Shown here in pieces: positions 42,839-57,599 of a DNA stretch of 64,000 bases. The stretch comes from Hygrocybe punicea (lineage: Eukaryota; Basidiomycota; Agaricomycetes; Agaricales; Hygrophoraceae). The stretch covers positions 4,932,767 to 4,996,766 of the forward strand of contig OY744469.1 of assembly GCA_963556145.1 (NCBI GenBank), in the 5' to 3' direction. Position numbers and translations under genes: made by a program. Under the pieces are notes generated by a model, which saw nothing but the letters and a program-made list of their open reading frames with translations, was not told the origin of the DNA and did no database searches. Numbering within the stretch: position 1 is the first letter of the stretch; each line of letters opens with the position of its first letter.

Positions 42839-45356
42839 CTATCCAAACGAGCCATGCTGCTCTCCACCCACCACCGTCGCCCCTTCACCATTCCCCCCTT
42901 CGCCTTTCAATTTCGTCGGCTTCGGAACCGTCCCTACTACTACAGACGGTTCGAAACCTGTATCGTCATCATCATCGTCACCATCATCATTATACTCACC
43001 GTGGTTCGGAATGAGCTTGGACGTGCTATTGCCACCGCCACCGCCGCCGCTGCCACCACCACCACCACCACCAGAAGCAGCAGCAGCAGCACGCTCCCTC
43101 GCCCGACGCCTACGCCGGAGTATTTTCTTGCGCATCCGTACCGCGCGTCGATACTCCTGATCGTCCCCAAAAAACAACCTGTGTTCACAGAACGCACATA
43201 TCCATTCGTCCATCGGATTCGTGAGTTGTGACAGTGGCGTGGTGCTCGTAGCCGTAGCCGTCGCCGTAGCCGTAGCCGTAGCCGTGGTAGTGGTAGTGGT
43301 GGCCGTGGCATGAGGGTTGTTCTTCTTCCGTCGACGAGGCGGGATTTCCGCAGAAAGAAAGCGAAGGGGGGCAGGTCCGAGGTACTGGTTCTGAGAATTG
43401 TGAACGTTCGTCTGTTGTCCATAGCCGGTCTGTCCCGAATGAGGAAGGCGAGAGGGGACGTAGTTCTTCAGATGATGCGGGTTCGACGCATTCGCGAGGG
43501 CGGACCGTTTCTTTTTCTTACCGCCACCGCCGGTGCCTCGTGGTTTTATGCCCAACAGCGATTGATCCAAGAATTCATCCGCCTGGTCCACTCCTCTCGC
43601 TCCGACGGTCTGTGACGCCTGCTGGTGGGTGGTGCGGTCAACGCGCTTGGCACGGGAGGCCTTCCGGGGGATGCTCGTCATTAGTTTGCTCGCAGCAGCA
43701 AGCTTGGCAACTTTCGTTGCCTGCCGTGCCAACTCTATCTCAAATCGACTGCGCAGTTGTGCAACCTCCTCCTTGGTCGCGATGAGACGATCCGAGGCTG
43801 ACACCCAACACCCAACACCGAAAAAGAAAAACGCACAACACGCGAGAGAGAGAGGGAGAGGGCCAAAAAACCGGGAATAATTTTAGTGAAAAGTCAAATC
43901 AGTAACTCGACCGCCAGCGAGATTTTTTAACAAGGCAATAATAACACACACAACCAGAGAAGAATTAAATAATAATAAAAAACCACCACTCACTTGCACT
44001 GGGAAACACAAAAGTGAATTCACACTTTGGAAACGCAGCCGCATCCGGGTGACGCGCAAGCGCACTCTTCCTAAGGATGCGCAAAACACGGGCACGGCGA
44101 GGTGCCGACCGACGCGACAAACGGACTTTCGGCACACCAGAGCCGCGGAGGTGGTGGTCACCGTTGATTCCCGCAGCGAGGAACGGGAAATTCGCCGAGA
44201 GAGCCTGGTCGAGCGCCAGCGTGTCGCCATGAGATAGTGCGCCGAGCACCGCAGCCAGCTGTCGTTTCCGAGTCTTCAGCATCTCCTTGTGTTGCAAGCC
44301 AGCGAGGGTGGTCGGTGTGATCTTCCCCTTCCCCTTCCGGTGCTGCTGCTGCTGCTGCTGCTGCATGATCCCCTTCTTCGACAACGCCACAGCAGAGTAC
44401 AATGACGATGCCGATGCCGATGTCGATATCGACGACGATAATGACGGATGCAAGATCCCTTCCGCCAGCTCATCAATATCCTCCTCCACCCGGCCAGTGG
44501 GGATCCCTCTTTCAGTAGGTTCATCCTCACCCCCAGACTGCCCTGATCCCGATCCGACATCGCGGCCATGCGCGTTCGCTGGCACCTTTCTCTTCTTGGT
44601 ATTCCCTGGCTGCCGCAAATGATCCACATAATCCCTATCCCCACGATCATCATCATCATCATCATCATCCTCACCACCCACCCCCTCCAACATCCCCTTC
44701 TCCCGACCCCGTCCGTACCCCCCCACGCCTAACCCGAACCCCCCGAACCCAAAAGCCCCACCGTTATTATTAGTAGCAGCAGTAATGTTAGTATTAGCGG
44801 TCGCAGACCGATCACGACCACCGTCTGCCACCAGCTCATTAATCCTAAACAGGTCTTGCACACCTCCCAAGATGGGCATGTAGTATGACTGAAGCGCCAT
44901 CTGCGCAGAGAGCGAATCGGCGTGAGCGAGGAGCAGTTCCTCGGCGGTAGTGGCAGTAGCAGCAGCTGTAGCGGTAGCGGCAGCAGCAGCAGCAGCAGCG
45001 GTAGTAGCAGCAGTGGCCGTAGCCCCTCCTCCAGCAGCAGGTATCCCTACCCCCATCGCCAGACCGAATCCCAGAGTACTACCACCACCACCACCACCAC
45101 CACCAGTAGCACTGGTCCTAGCAGCAGTTGTGCGATTGACGTTGACGTTAAGGTTGACGTTGATACCGACATGATGATGATGAAGATGATGTTGTTGATG
45201 TTGATGTTGACGATGAAGATGAAGATGTTGTTCGTGATCGTTGCCACCGTGACCTTGCGCAACGGTGGTGCGTCTGCGTTTCGGCAACGGCTTGACCCTC
45301 CTCAGGGATGGGAACTCGGGGACGTCGAAGATGGGCGATGGCGCGCCACGATACAT
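42839..45356 (-). CDS. Unknown 773-residue low-complexity protein with a CxxC motif
   Basis: Two exons (45356-43994, 43797-42839) join to 773 residues from the ATG at 45356. It begins MYRGAPSPIFDVPEFPSLRR. It carries His/Gln-rich, Gly8, Ala9, Asp8 and Gln7 runs, an LLLAHADSLSAQMALQSYYM helix, RKRQLAAVLGALSHGDTLAL and a coiled coil after the intron (LIATKEEVAQLRSRFEIELA). The C-terminal part has DEWICAFCEHRLFFGDDQEY followed by a very basic helix (RMRKKILRRRRRARERA), then Gly and Asp runs. The CxxC and basic helix suggest nucleic-acid contact; this is inference. No family was recognised. The homopolymer runs probably vary between strains. Confidence 0.6.
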
Positions 45357-47162
45357 AGGTGTGGGTTGCGGAGGCTCTTTCTCAGGCACTGTGTGGCACA
45401 CCGGGTGGGGTGAGTTTTGGCTGCTGGAAAGTTGGACAAAAAACAAAAACAGAGAGCTCGAGCGGTCACCGTCAACTAAAGGGAAACAAATTTATATATA
45501 TATATATGAAAATAATAATAATAATAAATCGTGTTGGTGTGTACAGCACCTTCTGGTCCTTGGATGACGTGTTCACTTGTTTCTTTCCGATTTGTTTTGT
45601 GTTTTTATGGTTGGTGTGGTCCTATGTGAATAGGCCTTCTTCCCCCAATGTACCTCTGTTTTCTCGTGGTTGGGAACAAAGGGTGTTAGCAAGTGATTTT
45701 GCGAAAGGAATCTGATTGTTTTGCCGGGTCCGGGGGTCAGTGCGATCAAGTCGGTAGACCAACAGCTGGTCCACTGCTTTTTTGTCGTTTTTTTTTTTTT
45801 TTCACACGGAACCATTTTTGCTCTTCTTGTGCTTTTTTTGCTTTTTTGAATCCCAAACAGCTTGTATTTCTATAATTTATGAAACTCGCTATAGCACCAT
45901 GGTACCAGACGGAACGAGAACCAAAATCAGAAAGAAAGAAAGAAAGAAAAGGTGAAAAAAAAAGGTGAAAAGGATATCGATCGGACAAGAAGAAGAAAGG
46001 CAGGAAAAAAGAAACTATTATTAAAAAGTACAGAAAAAAAGAAAAAAAGATGATCAATTGCCGCGGCGATGCTCTAAAAAAACATTATCAATTGTCTCGT
46101 AATGCTAATGGGAAGGGATAGAGGGTAGAGGGTAGAGGAGGGGGGGGGGAGAAGTGGCCATGAGCGTTCGGGGTAGGAAGCGCGTACGTGAGAAGGATTA
46201 TCAGGTATCATCAACAAAACACAAAGAAAGACCAAGACCAAGGAGAAAAAAAATGTCCAAACTGCGTGTCGCAATAAACAAGGGGTCGGGTGGTGGTGGC
46301 AGTGGTGGTGGTGATTGGTTGCCAGTTAGGGTATCGCGAAACGAAACATTGAACACTTTCTATAATTATCGATGCGGCGGCGGCGGCGTCGTTCTAAATG
46401 TCTTGTATAATAATTAACAAAAAAAAAAAGGTGATGATGGTGATGATGGTGGGGGTTGTGGGGTGGTAGTGGTGGTGGTGGTAGTGGTGGTAGTGGCGGC
46501 AGTTGGTGATGATAGCCTGGGGGGTCATCCGGAATTGGCGAGGCCGTGGGGTGGATTTGCCACACCCAGCAAATAGACGCGCGACGGGGGTGCGCGACGG
46601 GGGAGGCGGGCGAGAGGCGAGGGGCGAGAGGCGAGGGGTGATATAGGCCACGTAGTAGTCATCATCAACAAGCACCAAGAGGGAGAGAGAGAGAGAGCAA
46701 CGAGACAACAACAACAGCAGCAGCAGCAGCAACAAAAAAAAAACCAGTGGTTTTTTTTTTCAAGGAAAAAAAGAGCAGCGCATATAGACAGTCCGGCAGT
46801 AGTCGATCGAGAGATGATTTAGTCGGTTGGGGAAGATCAAAGGGCCAAGGGCGAGAGTCTTGCATGAGGGGTCAACAACAACGGAGTCCTAGGTCCTAAG
46901 TCCCAGAGAGGGAATCGGAGAGGGAACGGGAGAACGGAGAGAGAGAGAGAGAGATAGAGACAAAACGGAAAAGCTGTTTGAGGGGGTCTGCATATACTTT
47001 TGTATCTTTTCTTTTTCTTTTTCTTTTTCTTTTTCAAAGGGCGTCGCGAAGATGGAGTGCATAAGGTCATGAGAGGCATATATTACCGAAGGTCGGAGCA
47101 AGGATGTCGAAGCAGAGGGGAAAGGCATGGTATCGGCATCGAGATTTAACAGAGGATGTTGT
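45357..47162. other. Low-complexity intergenic region
   Basis: Holds the promoter of the minus-strand gene starting at 45356 and the 3' flank of DED1. Contains A/T homopolymers, AGAAAGAAAG runs (45930-46060), GGTGAT and GGT repeats (46430-46500), GAGA runs (46680-46700, 46938-46955) and TTTTTC repeats (47005-47036). No gene was found. Confidence 0.45.
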
Positions 47163-49326
<2,164 letters not shown>

Positions 49327-49532
49327 ATTAAGTCGTAGTCGTTGTTCGCTGAGAGACTCTGTCGTCGGAACGTTTTCTATCTAAATCGAAATCGATGGCG
49401 TGGTTTCGTTGATGGTCGCAAAAAAATGCTGTGATTATTCAAAAAAAAGTATTTGATTTCGATGACAAACACACTCTTTTCTGACAAATACTTTCACACA
49501 CACACACACACACACACACGTAGTACACGCCA
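49327..49532. promoter_or_regulatory. Shared promoter of DED1 and SEC72 with a CA microsatellite
   Basis: 206 bp between divergent start codons. A (CA)n tract at about 49496-49519 lies just 5' of the SEC72 start. No TATA box. Confidence 0.5.
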
Positions 49533-50442
49533 ATGTCCTCCCCCATACACCAGTTCGCAGACTCGCCCCCGCAGACTCCACAGACACCCGCAACGCCCGC
49601 CGCTGCACCTGACCCCGCCCTCCAGGCTGTAATCGAGGCCGACTTCCGCCCCGTCCCCCTCGCCCTCGCCCAATCCGACACCGCCGTCGCTCTCTGCCAA
49701 CAACACGCCCGCGAAAAATGCTCGCCCTGCGACGTCGACTTCGTCGCCACAAACCGTCTCGCAAAACTCCTCATCATGAACCCCTCTCTCATGTGCCCAC
49801 CACCCCCAAACGTCGTCTCTCAAAAACTCTCCCAGACAGTCAACACCATGAAGGAAGAAGGAAACGTCCGTCATCACCACTCCCTCCCCCACCCGTTCCA
49901 CTCCCATTGACCCTCCCTCCATTCCAGACTCTCTTCAAAAAGGGCTTCCACTCCCTCGCCATCTCTCGCTACACAGCTGCCGCCAACTTGGTCGTACAAC
50001 GTGCCCCCTGGGAAGCCTCCCAGTTCATGCGCGAAGAGCTCTCCACCGTCATCTCAAATCGCTCCGCAGCATACTATGAAGCAGGCGACTTCATCAGCGC
50101 CCTCGTCGACGCAGACACCGTCATCTCAATCCGTCGCAACTGGAGCAAGGGCCACTTCAGAAAGTCAAAGGCACTGCTAGGTCTCGGGAAAATACCCGAG
50201 GCCAAAGACGCAATCCGTCTGGGCCTGTCTTTTGAACCAATGAACGCCGTCAGTCCCCCGTGGTCCCCCCATCTCCTCCCCTCTTGCTGACCCTCTACCA
50301 GGAACTCAACAGCTTCTTGGCCGACATTGACCGAGTAGCAAAGGTCGTAGAGAAAAAGGCAAAACAACGTTCACAAAAATCACCTGCACCTGCACCTGCA
50401 CCTGCACCAACAGAACCTATTCCCGTACCATCTGTTGCATAA
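49533..50442 (+). CDS. SEC72: SEC72-like subunit of the post-translational ER translocon
   Basis: Three exons (49533-49865, 49928-50248, 50302-50442) join to 264 residues. The N-terminal part has CQQHAREKCSPCDVDFVATN, a possible metal-binding C/H cluster, then MCPPPPNVVSQKLSQTVNTM. A TPR-type helical domain follows: GNTLFKKGFHSLAISRYTAA, NRSAAYYEAGDFISALVDAD, KGHFRKSKALLGLGKIPEAK. The tail is AP-rich. The order matches fungal Sec72, a cytosolic partner of Sec62/Sec63 that receives Hsp70 during protein import into the ER. The alternative is a generic TPR co-chaperone. Confidence 0.8.
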
Positions 50443-50675
50443 CTTTCGTGTTGCATACCCTACCATTCCTGCTATAGTAGTTGCGTCCAACCTCGGCTAC
50501 ATTTCGAACGAGATGTTTTTCTTCGATTCCCATAATTCTTTACTATTGGGCGGTTTCTTAGCATTCTCCAGTTGTTGGCCACACTTTTGTTTTTGGGGAA
50601 AACAAATCAATTTTCCATATAACATGAAAATTTACTATGAAACATCACAATGCACATATACACCAAAAAACACAC
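50443..50675. other. Intergenic region between convergent SEC72 and APP1
   Basis: 3' flanks of both genes. No further feature seen. Confidence 0.4.
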
Positions 50676-53373
50676 CTATCTACCACCACCACCACCGCCA
50701 ACCTGAAACCTCTCTAGAATCTCCCACGCCTCCACACACTCCTGCGGTCGTCTAAACACCCTCAGCGGGATATGCCCCGGCATCTGTATCCGCGCCCGCC
50801 ACACCCTCGTCTGCAGCTCATTCCGCCGCTTCTCGGCCTCAGGCAGCGATCCCTTCCGTCCCCGCGAAGAAGACGACACCGAGTACAAACTAGCGCTTCT
50901 CCCCACGCGGTATAATGATGGTCGTGGTGGTGATGGTGATGATGTTGGTGGTGATGACGTTGGTGACGTTGGTGACGTTGGTGATGATGACGGTGACATT
51001 GACATTGACATTGACGATGGCGATAATGGTGATGGTAAAGAAAGTCGTGGTGGTGGTGGTGGCGGCGGTAAAAGCGATCGGTTTCCGCCGAGTGTCCCCA
51101 TTTTCGGTGAATACGTCTCGGGCTCCGCTGACAACGGTCCCGCCGTGAAATAATCATCACCACCACCCCCACCCCCACCACCAACTCCAACTCCCACACT
51201 CTCACACACCGCCGTCGGCGTCCTAACCGCGCCCGATCCAGTCGGGTCCTCAATACTACCACTACCACTAACCTTCCCCATATCCGCTCCACCACCACCA
51301 CCACCACCACCACCACCACCAACCGAATCCCCCTCACCGCCCATCATCATCATCACCTCCACGGCTGCATTCACGTCTCGCACGAACACCCCAACGATCT
51401 GCGCAGGTCTCTCCGATGCCAAGGCAGCGTACAACTCGAGGTCCTGCTCGCCGGTGTCTCCGACGAGGATGAACCGCGAGGAGGGGAAGGCGTCGAGGAT
51501 CTCGACAACCCCCGAGCGTTTCCGTGATGCAGGGGCGGAAAGGAGGCCGTTGAACAGCGACCGGCCAGAGTATGATTTTAGCCTGATCGAGCCTGGTGTC
51601 AAGGGAGACGTGTATAAGATGGAAGGACAGTGGAGAGTTTGGACGAAAGAAAGAAAGAAAAAGGTTTCACCTGGTGGTAGCCGCGAGATGTGAATAAACT
51701 CTTTCACCACCGGCAGCAATTCAAAGGGCCCATTCGACTGTATACCAGCCACTTAGTATTCACAACAACAACAACAACAACAAGGAAAAGACTGCTCACA
51801 ACATAGTGAAATCGCACCCCACGTTTCCACATCTCATCATACCACTCTCCCATCCCAGGAATCGTCGTCTCACTAAGCTCCTTCACGAAAACATTACGAA
51901 ACACCGCACGTGCCCCGCTCAGGATATCCGAAAACTTGATCGTGTCGTCAATGTCCGATATAACACGAACAGGGGAGTCAGTCAGCGGCGTGTAAAGTAC
52001 CGTCCTCGTCCTCGTCCTCGTCGTCCTCCCCTCTCGAGTACAGTACCCCTCGGGTACCGCTCTGGGTCCTCCTCGCAGCAGCAGTTGCGGGGCGCCACCC
52101 ACTGGCACAGGACTCATTCCCGGCGTCATATAACTAGGCGGCGGCGGCGGCGGCGGCGACGGGACAGGGGCCAACGATGGAAGGAGGCCTACTTCGATGT
52201 ACATGTCATGCTCTACCCCAGGATCCCCAAACGCAATATGCGTGGCCCCAGGATGGCGACACATCTCCTCCCAGCTCACCGTCAACTTGGCCGAGAAGAA
52301 CCCGTTGGCGGCAGTCTGCACATCCCGAAACGCCATCGGCCTATGATCATCGTCATCACCATGGTCATTAACCGTGCCCGCGGTGGTGGTGGTGGTGGTG
52401 GTGGCATCAGAGGCGAAGAGCTGGATTCGGACGGTACGTGCGGAGAGGGCGGTTGACCAGAAGGGCTGCAACCGTGATTCAAGGTTCGCGTGCAGTCTGC
52501 GAAGGTCGCTGGTGATGGAATTTGCCTTGGGTCGGAGTGCCTCAACCAAAGACGACGACGACGACGACGAGGCATGGAGCGGCGGTGGCACATCTGATTC
52601 AACAGGAGCAGAGGTCGTCGAGACGGCAACGGCGTCACCACCGTCCTGTTCGGAATTGAGTTGGCTAAATTGCTGTTCGAGAACCTTGATCTCGTACTCT
52701 TCGGTCATCTCAGACGGCCGTAGGGGGAGGTGGATGGATGAGAGGAGATTCTCGGTAGACGGCGTGAGGGGCAGCGGGGCTACGGAGTCTGGATCTGATA
52801 CGAGCTTGGGGAGGGAAGCGAATCCTACACAACAGATGAATTCATATGCAAGGTGAAAAATAAAATGGGATGGTAGCAATTTTGCATATGCACATATAAC
52901 ATATAACACATATAACATACCTTTTGCGAGTCGGAGGAATGCCCGTTGGGAACGAGTGGCCAGTCCCGGTTGGCGATGAGCAGAGGCGTACCCTGACACA
53001 AAGACATCCACTGCGAAAGCATCTGTCATTGCCGCTCGCCAATCATGAACAATCGTTTTATTAACAGAAATAATAATTGAAAAGCGAACAGACCTTTCTT
53101 CGAGCCCTCGTATCGCCTCGCCGCCCACCCAGGAAACAGAACAACCTCCTCCCTCAACATCCTGCTTTCGATCTTTCTCCGACTTCTCATCGTCAACTTC
53201 CCCTCCGCCCACTGCTTCCAACCTTGATGAGTTGCATTCCCACCGTCTCGGTCGTAGCTGCCGCTAGCGCTGCTGCTAGTAGACAGGCTCAGGTCGTCTC
53301 GGTGTTGTGTGATTTTGGCTTTGATAGTGGATAAACGAGACGTCGCGAGGAAAATGTACTTGGAGGAGGGCAT
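50676..53373 (-). CDS. APP1: APP1-type phosphatidate phosphatase
   Basis: Five exons (53373-53094, 53022-52921, 52824-51800, 51737-51671, 51592-50676) join to 796 residues. The catalytic domain has RVISDIDDTIKFSDILSGAR (the DxDxT motif of HAD phosphatases in the DUF2183/App1 family), then IPGMGEWYDEMWKRGVRFHY, HISRLPPG, SIRLKSYSGRSLFNGLL and PSSRFILVGDTGEQDLELYA. Upstream are GWAARRYEG and VDVFVSGYASAHR, also typical of App1. The C-terminus is Gly/Pro/Ser low complexity and ends in a Gly run. Family role: Mg-dependent dephosphorylation of phosphatidate to diacylglycerol, linked in yeast to cortical actin patches and vesicle traffic. It is divergent from the purine gene. Confidence 0.9.
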
Positions 53374-53649
53374 CTATCACTTCGGCAGAATTAGGGGGCA
53401 CACGTGTGGCAGAAGTTTTGATGGTGATTTACACTCTCTGTGAGTCTCTGAGGACTCGTCAGCGCTCAAGCCCTTATTCCCAATCTCATTGGACCTCATC
53501 TCGAATTAGGGTACTTCAAGTTCGCCTACACGGTCCCCCGTAAAGGTCCTTGCCAGGTACCTTGCAAGTTGCATTTTCCCACAGCTAGATTACCATATAT
53601 AGATTGGCCACCCCCGCGCCGCGCCGATCCGCTCCCTCTTCAAGCTTCA
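53374..53649. promoter_or_regulatory. Shared promoter of APP1 and the purine gene
   Basis: 276 bp between divergent starts. No specific operator is recognised. Confidence 0.45.
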
Positions 53650-55861
53650 ATGTCGAAACCAGTTGGTGCGGAGGAATCTTCCCTCTGACTTAACACGGAC
53701 ACTGATGTGAAAGAGGACTAGCTTTGTTATCTGTCTATGATAAAACCGGCCTTGTCAACTTTGCCGGATGTCTTCAAGCCGCAGGACTTCGTTTACTGGG
53801 CTCGGGCGGTACGGCAAGGATGATTAGAGATGCTGGTATTCCAATCGAGTGTGCCCGATTGTATAGCTAGGCCGCCCAAATTGATCTTGATATTCGCAAA
53901 CAACAGGGATATTTCTGACATCACAAAGGCCCCAGAAATGCTCGGGGGACGAGTCAAGACGCTTCATCCGGTTGTTCACGGGGGTAAAGCACTTGCTGTC
54001 GCTTCATTTGAGCAATAACCGTTTTACCGTTCATTTCGTGGAAATACAGGTATTCTAGCGCGATCAATCCCATCCGATGAGCAGGATCTGAAGTCTCGAT
54101 CCATTTCGCCTATCTCCATTGTCGTGTGCAATCTCTATCCTTTCTCATCTACAATTTCGCAGCCAAATTGCACCGTTGCTGATGCTGTAGAAGAAATAGA
54201 TATTGGCGGTGTTACTCTCCTCCGCGCCGCTGCCAAGAATCACGAACGCGTATCCGTCATTTCTGATCCCGCCGATTACGACCAGTTCCTTCAGGCGTGG
54301 ACGGCCGGGGACGGCGACGTCGGCCAGAGAATGCGGAGTAAATTGGCTCTCAAAGCGTTCGAAATGACTGCAAAGTACGACGAGGACATTAGTGGGTACT
54401 TCAGGGAGCAATATGCTTCGGCCGAGTTATCCGAAGACAAATTGGCCGGACCCATTCAGAGGATGACTTTGCGGTATGGTGCAAATCCTCATCAGAAACC
54501 GGCCCAGGCCTTTGTCACCGATGGGAACTTACCTTTCAAAGGTATTCTTCTTCTACATTAGCTTGCTCGTTGATCCATAACCGCACGCCCATCGCAGCCC
54601 TTTGCGGGTCCCCCGGGTATATCAACCTATTGGATGCTTTGAATTCGTACGCACTCGTAAAAGAGCTTCAGGAGGCACTCGGTTTACCTGCCGCCGCATC
54701 TTTCAAACATGTTTCTCCCGCTGGTGCCGCAGTGGGTCTTGAACTCGACGAAGTCGAGAAGAGAGTTTACGGTGTGGATGACCTAAAAGAGCCTCTCACG
54801 GCCCTCGCATGCGCCTACGCTCGTGCCCGAGGTTTGTCACTCTTGATTGGGAAGTGGGGCCCTCATCTCATGTTTTAGCACGATAGGTGCCGATCGCATG
54901 TCTTCATTCGGAGACTTCATCGCACTCTCCGCCCCATGCGACTTAGCTACAGCACGCATCATCTCGCGCGAAGTATCTGATGGCATTATCGCGCCCGGAT
55001 ACTCAGTCGAGGCGCTTGAGGTGCTCAGGAAAAAGAAAGGCGGAAAGTACTGCGTGCTTCAGGTGTGCCCACCGTTGCTCACGTCACTATCGGATGATTT
55101 GACGCGTTTACCGGGCAAAGATCGCGCCGGAATATATCCCTCCTGAAATAGAAACGAGGCAAGTGTACGGCGTCCATCTGCAGCAAAGAAGAAACAATGT
55201 CAAGATCGACGCCAAGTTATTCGAAAACATTGTCAGTACAAACAAAGAGGCAAGCTCAAAAAGATCATCTCATGTCCTAGATTTACTAATCATTGGTCCC
55301 GTTCACCAGCTCCCATCAGCTGCACTTACGGACTTAATTGTTGCGACGCTAGCTCTCAAGTATACCCAGTCTAACAGTGTATCATATGCGCTGCGCGGAT
55401 CCCTCATTGGCCTGGGTGCTGGCCAACAGTCTCGCATCCATTGCACGCGACTTGCGGGCCACAAAGCCGACATCTGGTGGCTTCGACACCACCCCCGTGT
55501 GCTTGCATTACCCTTCAAGAAGAGTGTAAAGCGTGCCGAGAAAGCTAATGCCATTGATCTATTTGTCGGCGGCGAGATACTTGAGGGTGGGGAGAAGGTA
55601 CAGTGGGAGAGCCTATTTGATGGGGAAGTGCCGGCGCTGAGCGAGGAAGCGAGGAGGGAATGGGCTGATAAGTTGGATGGCGTTACTTGTTCTAGCGATG
55701 CATTTTTCCCTTTTGCTGACAATGTACATCGAGCCAGGAAAAGTGGGGTGAAGTATTTAGCAGCGCCGAGCGGGAGCGTCATGGACGAGGAGTGCATTAA
55801 GGCGGCGAACGAGCACGGAATGGTGTTCGTACACACATCCCTGAGATTGTTCCATCACTAA
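53650..55861 (+). CDS. ADE16/ADE17: Bifunctional AICAR transformylase / IMP cyclohydrolase
   Basis: Eight exons (53650-53665, 53722-53848, 53907-53983, 54050-54541, 54598-54831, 54887-55062, 55121-55249, 55310-55861) join in phase to 600 residues, close to yeast Ade17. The N-terminal cyclohydrolase domain has [29 protein letters not shown] and [11 protein letters not shown]. The transformylase domain has [28 protein letters not shown] (the catalytic Lys-His pair), [32 protein letters not shown] and the terminal SLRLFHH. It performs the last two steps of de novo purine synthesis in the cytosol. The intron after exon 7 has a GC-AG border (GAG|GCAAG). The 16-base first exon is inferred from phase. 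Confidence 0.95.
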
Positions 55862-55956
55862 AAGAATCTGGGGAGTGTCACGGAGGGAAAAGCAAAACGT
55901 CTGGACTCCTGAACTGAAACTGTACCGTTTATATTTATGAAAAGGAAGTGGTTTAG

Positions 55957-57148
55957 CTACTTCGATCTGTCTAAGACCATGGCCTGCCGTTCAGCAAGGA
56001 GATCGCTTCCCCACGCTTGGACTTCGGCATGTCGGATGTGAGGCAAGCTGCTGTCAAAAAATGTCTGGAGATGCATCCCATGTTCTTTCTCGTATTCGAA
56101 AGCTGATCAAAAGTTAATAATAGCTGGCCGAAAGCCGCTCATAGGTCACCTTGTACGGCCACTTCGAAACGGTCAAGATCTGACGCATCCATTGGAATAG
56201 CAGAGGCTTAGAAGTGGGGAGGGAGATGCATGGAGATAAACGCACCTTTGACAAATCGTGCCTCGTCAGTGATGCCATCTTCGTACTCCTGAATGGATAG
56301 AGAAGTTGACTTTCTTCCGTACGACTGAGAAAAAAGGTAGAGTGAACAAGGAGACACATACTTTCCACAAGGCTTCAATCCTCTGAGCGGCTGGAATACC
56401 GTGCAACATGTCATGCACAAAATTGTGCATAGCTTCCTGCAAAGACGAGAGTTGATCACAACCCCATCAAAATCACAATGAAAAAAAATGGACCAACCAT
56501 TTCGAGACGCAGTTTCTCCGCCTTGGGAATTCCTTCCCGGGGTGCAATGTCACCGACTGAACAACATGATCAGCAGTAAAAACCGTTAGGAAATCGATTC
56601 TGAAAAGACCTTGCGCTTCAGCTAGATCATGTACCAAGCACAACATCACACATCTATAAAAGTATTGATCGGCGAAGTGTAGGGAGTGCATCCAGCTGCC
56701 TTTGACGGGCAGGAATAGGCTATGATATGATTACTGACTTGGGAATATCGAGATGCGCGTCGGAAGAACACATTGCGAGTAGGGCCATTCTGTACATGTG
56801 ATCCGATATGCTAACACAAGGACATAAGGGTATGCCAGTGCTTCCCAATCTCGGTGTGAGACACACCTCTCGGGGTTAGGTACCTATTTGTGAACAGCAA
56901 CCATCAGTTTGTTACAATCGCGAACCGAAAGACCGTGACTTTCGTTATGATCGACCCATCCCGTCCGCTTTTGCGACTGACATCAACATAACCCTGGTTT
57001 GCAACAAGACGAATATTGCAATTGGACAGACATGGCACACCTTGAGCTTTTCTATAACATGGAAAAATACCAGCCTATCAACCGATGAATCGCCAGAGGA
57101 GACGTAGAGCGGAGGGAACACTCGATTTCCGAGTCTAGGAGTTGACAT
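55957..57148 (-). CDS. HD-domain phosphohydrolase, HDDC2/YGK1 type (5'-deoxynucleotidase)
   Basis: About nine short exons from ATG 57148 (57148-57041, 56976-about 56926, 56883-56867, 56810 onward, to the stop at 55957-55959). Exons read SSVDRLVFFHVIEKLK, SQKRTGWVDHN, VPNPES-ISDHMYRMALLA, CVMLCLVHDLAEAQ, VGDIAPREGIPKAEKLRLEM, EAMHNFVHDMLHGIPAAQRI, EYEDGITDEARFVK, DLDRFEVAVQAFEYEKEHG. The metal ligands H...HD...D are visible in DHMYRM, VHDLAEA and KDLDRFE. Family role: removal of the 5' phosphate from deoxynucleoside monophosphates. The end of exon 2 is uncertain; the phase-correct choice adds six residues. It is convergent with the purine gene (95 bp apart). Confidence 0.8.
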
Positions 57149-57379
57149 GTCTTGAAGCGGTTACTACCAGGCAAGCTCATTTTATGCAGTGCTTAGGAGA
57201 CCAAATCTCAAACCGTGGGCCATTTTTGATAGCAACGAGAAGTTGTTCAAGTTGGCTCTTTTACACGTAAGAAATCACTGGAACGAATCGTGATTGCAGA
57301 CTTTCAGGATCCGAGTCGCAGGTATATGTCGCTTTGGCGGGACTTACTGGACATAATGTGACAAGTCAATTTGAATGTT

Positions 57380-57540
57380 TTCATTTCATTTTCAAGGTTT
57401 CACTTTCGTTTCAGGATTTCGATTTCGACTTCAGTTTCAATGTCAGTTTTGGTTTCAATTTTGATTTCAGTTCTGATTTCAGTTTCGTAATTTCAGTTTC
57501 AGAATCCCAATTCCAATTCTGTAAGTTACAATTTTGCTCC
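57380..57540. repeat. TTTCAGTTTC iteron array
   Basis: About 160 bp of irregular repeats such as GATTTCAGTTTCAATTTTGA. The reverse-complement type of array occurs at 61465-61605, on the far side of the integrase gene. The two may be sub-terminal regions of a transposon, but no convincing TIR or TSD was found. Confidence 0.55.
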
Positions 57541-57599
57541 GCTCAAGCGTAGACTGATAAACCAATGGTGCCACAATGGTGAAGTCTCATTAGGAGTTC

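Noticed and set aside
45573..46750. Minus-strand frames in the region upstream of DED1's 3' end
   Set aside because: Composed of poly-A/T, GAGA and GGT runs; no conserved sequence.
57345..57375. Terminal inverted repeat pairing CTTACTGGACATAATG with CTCATTGGACAAAAATCG near 61615
   Set aside because: Match is weak and no target duplication could be found, so transposon ends are only proposed as a question.
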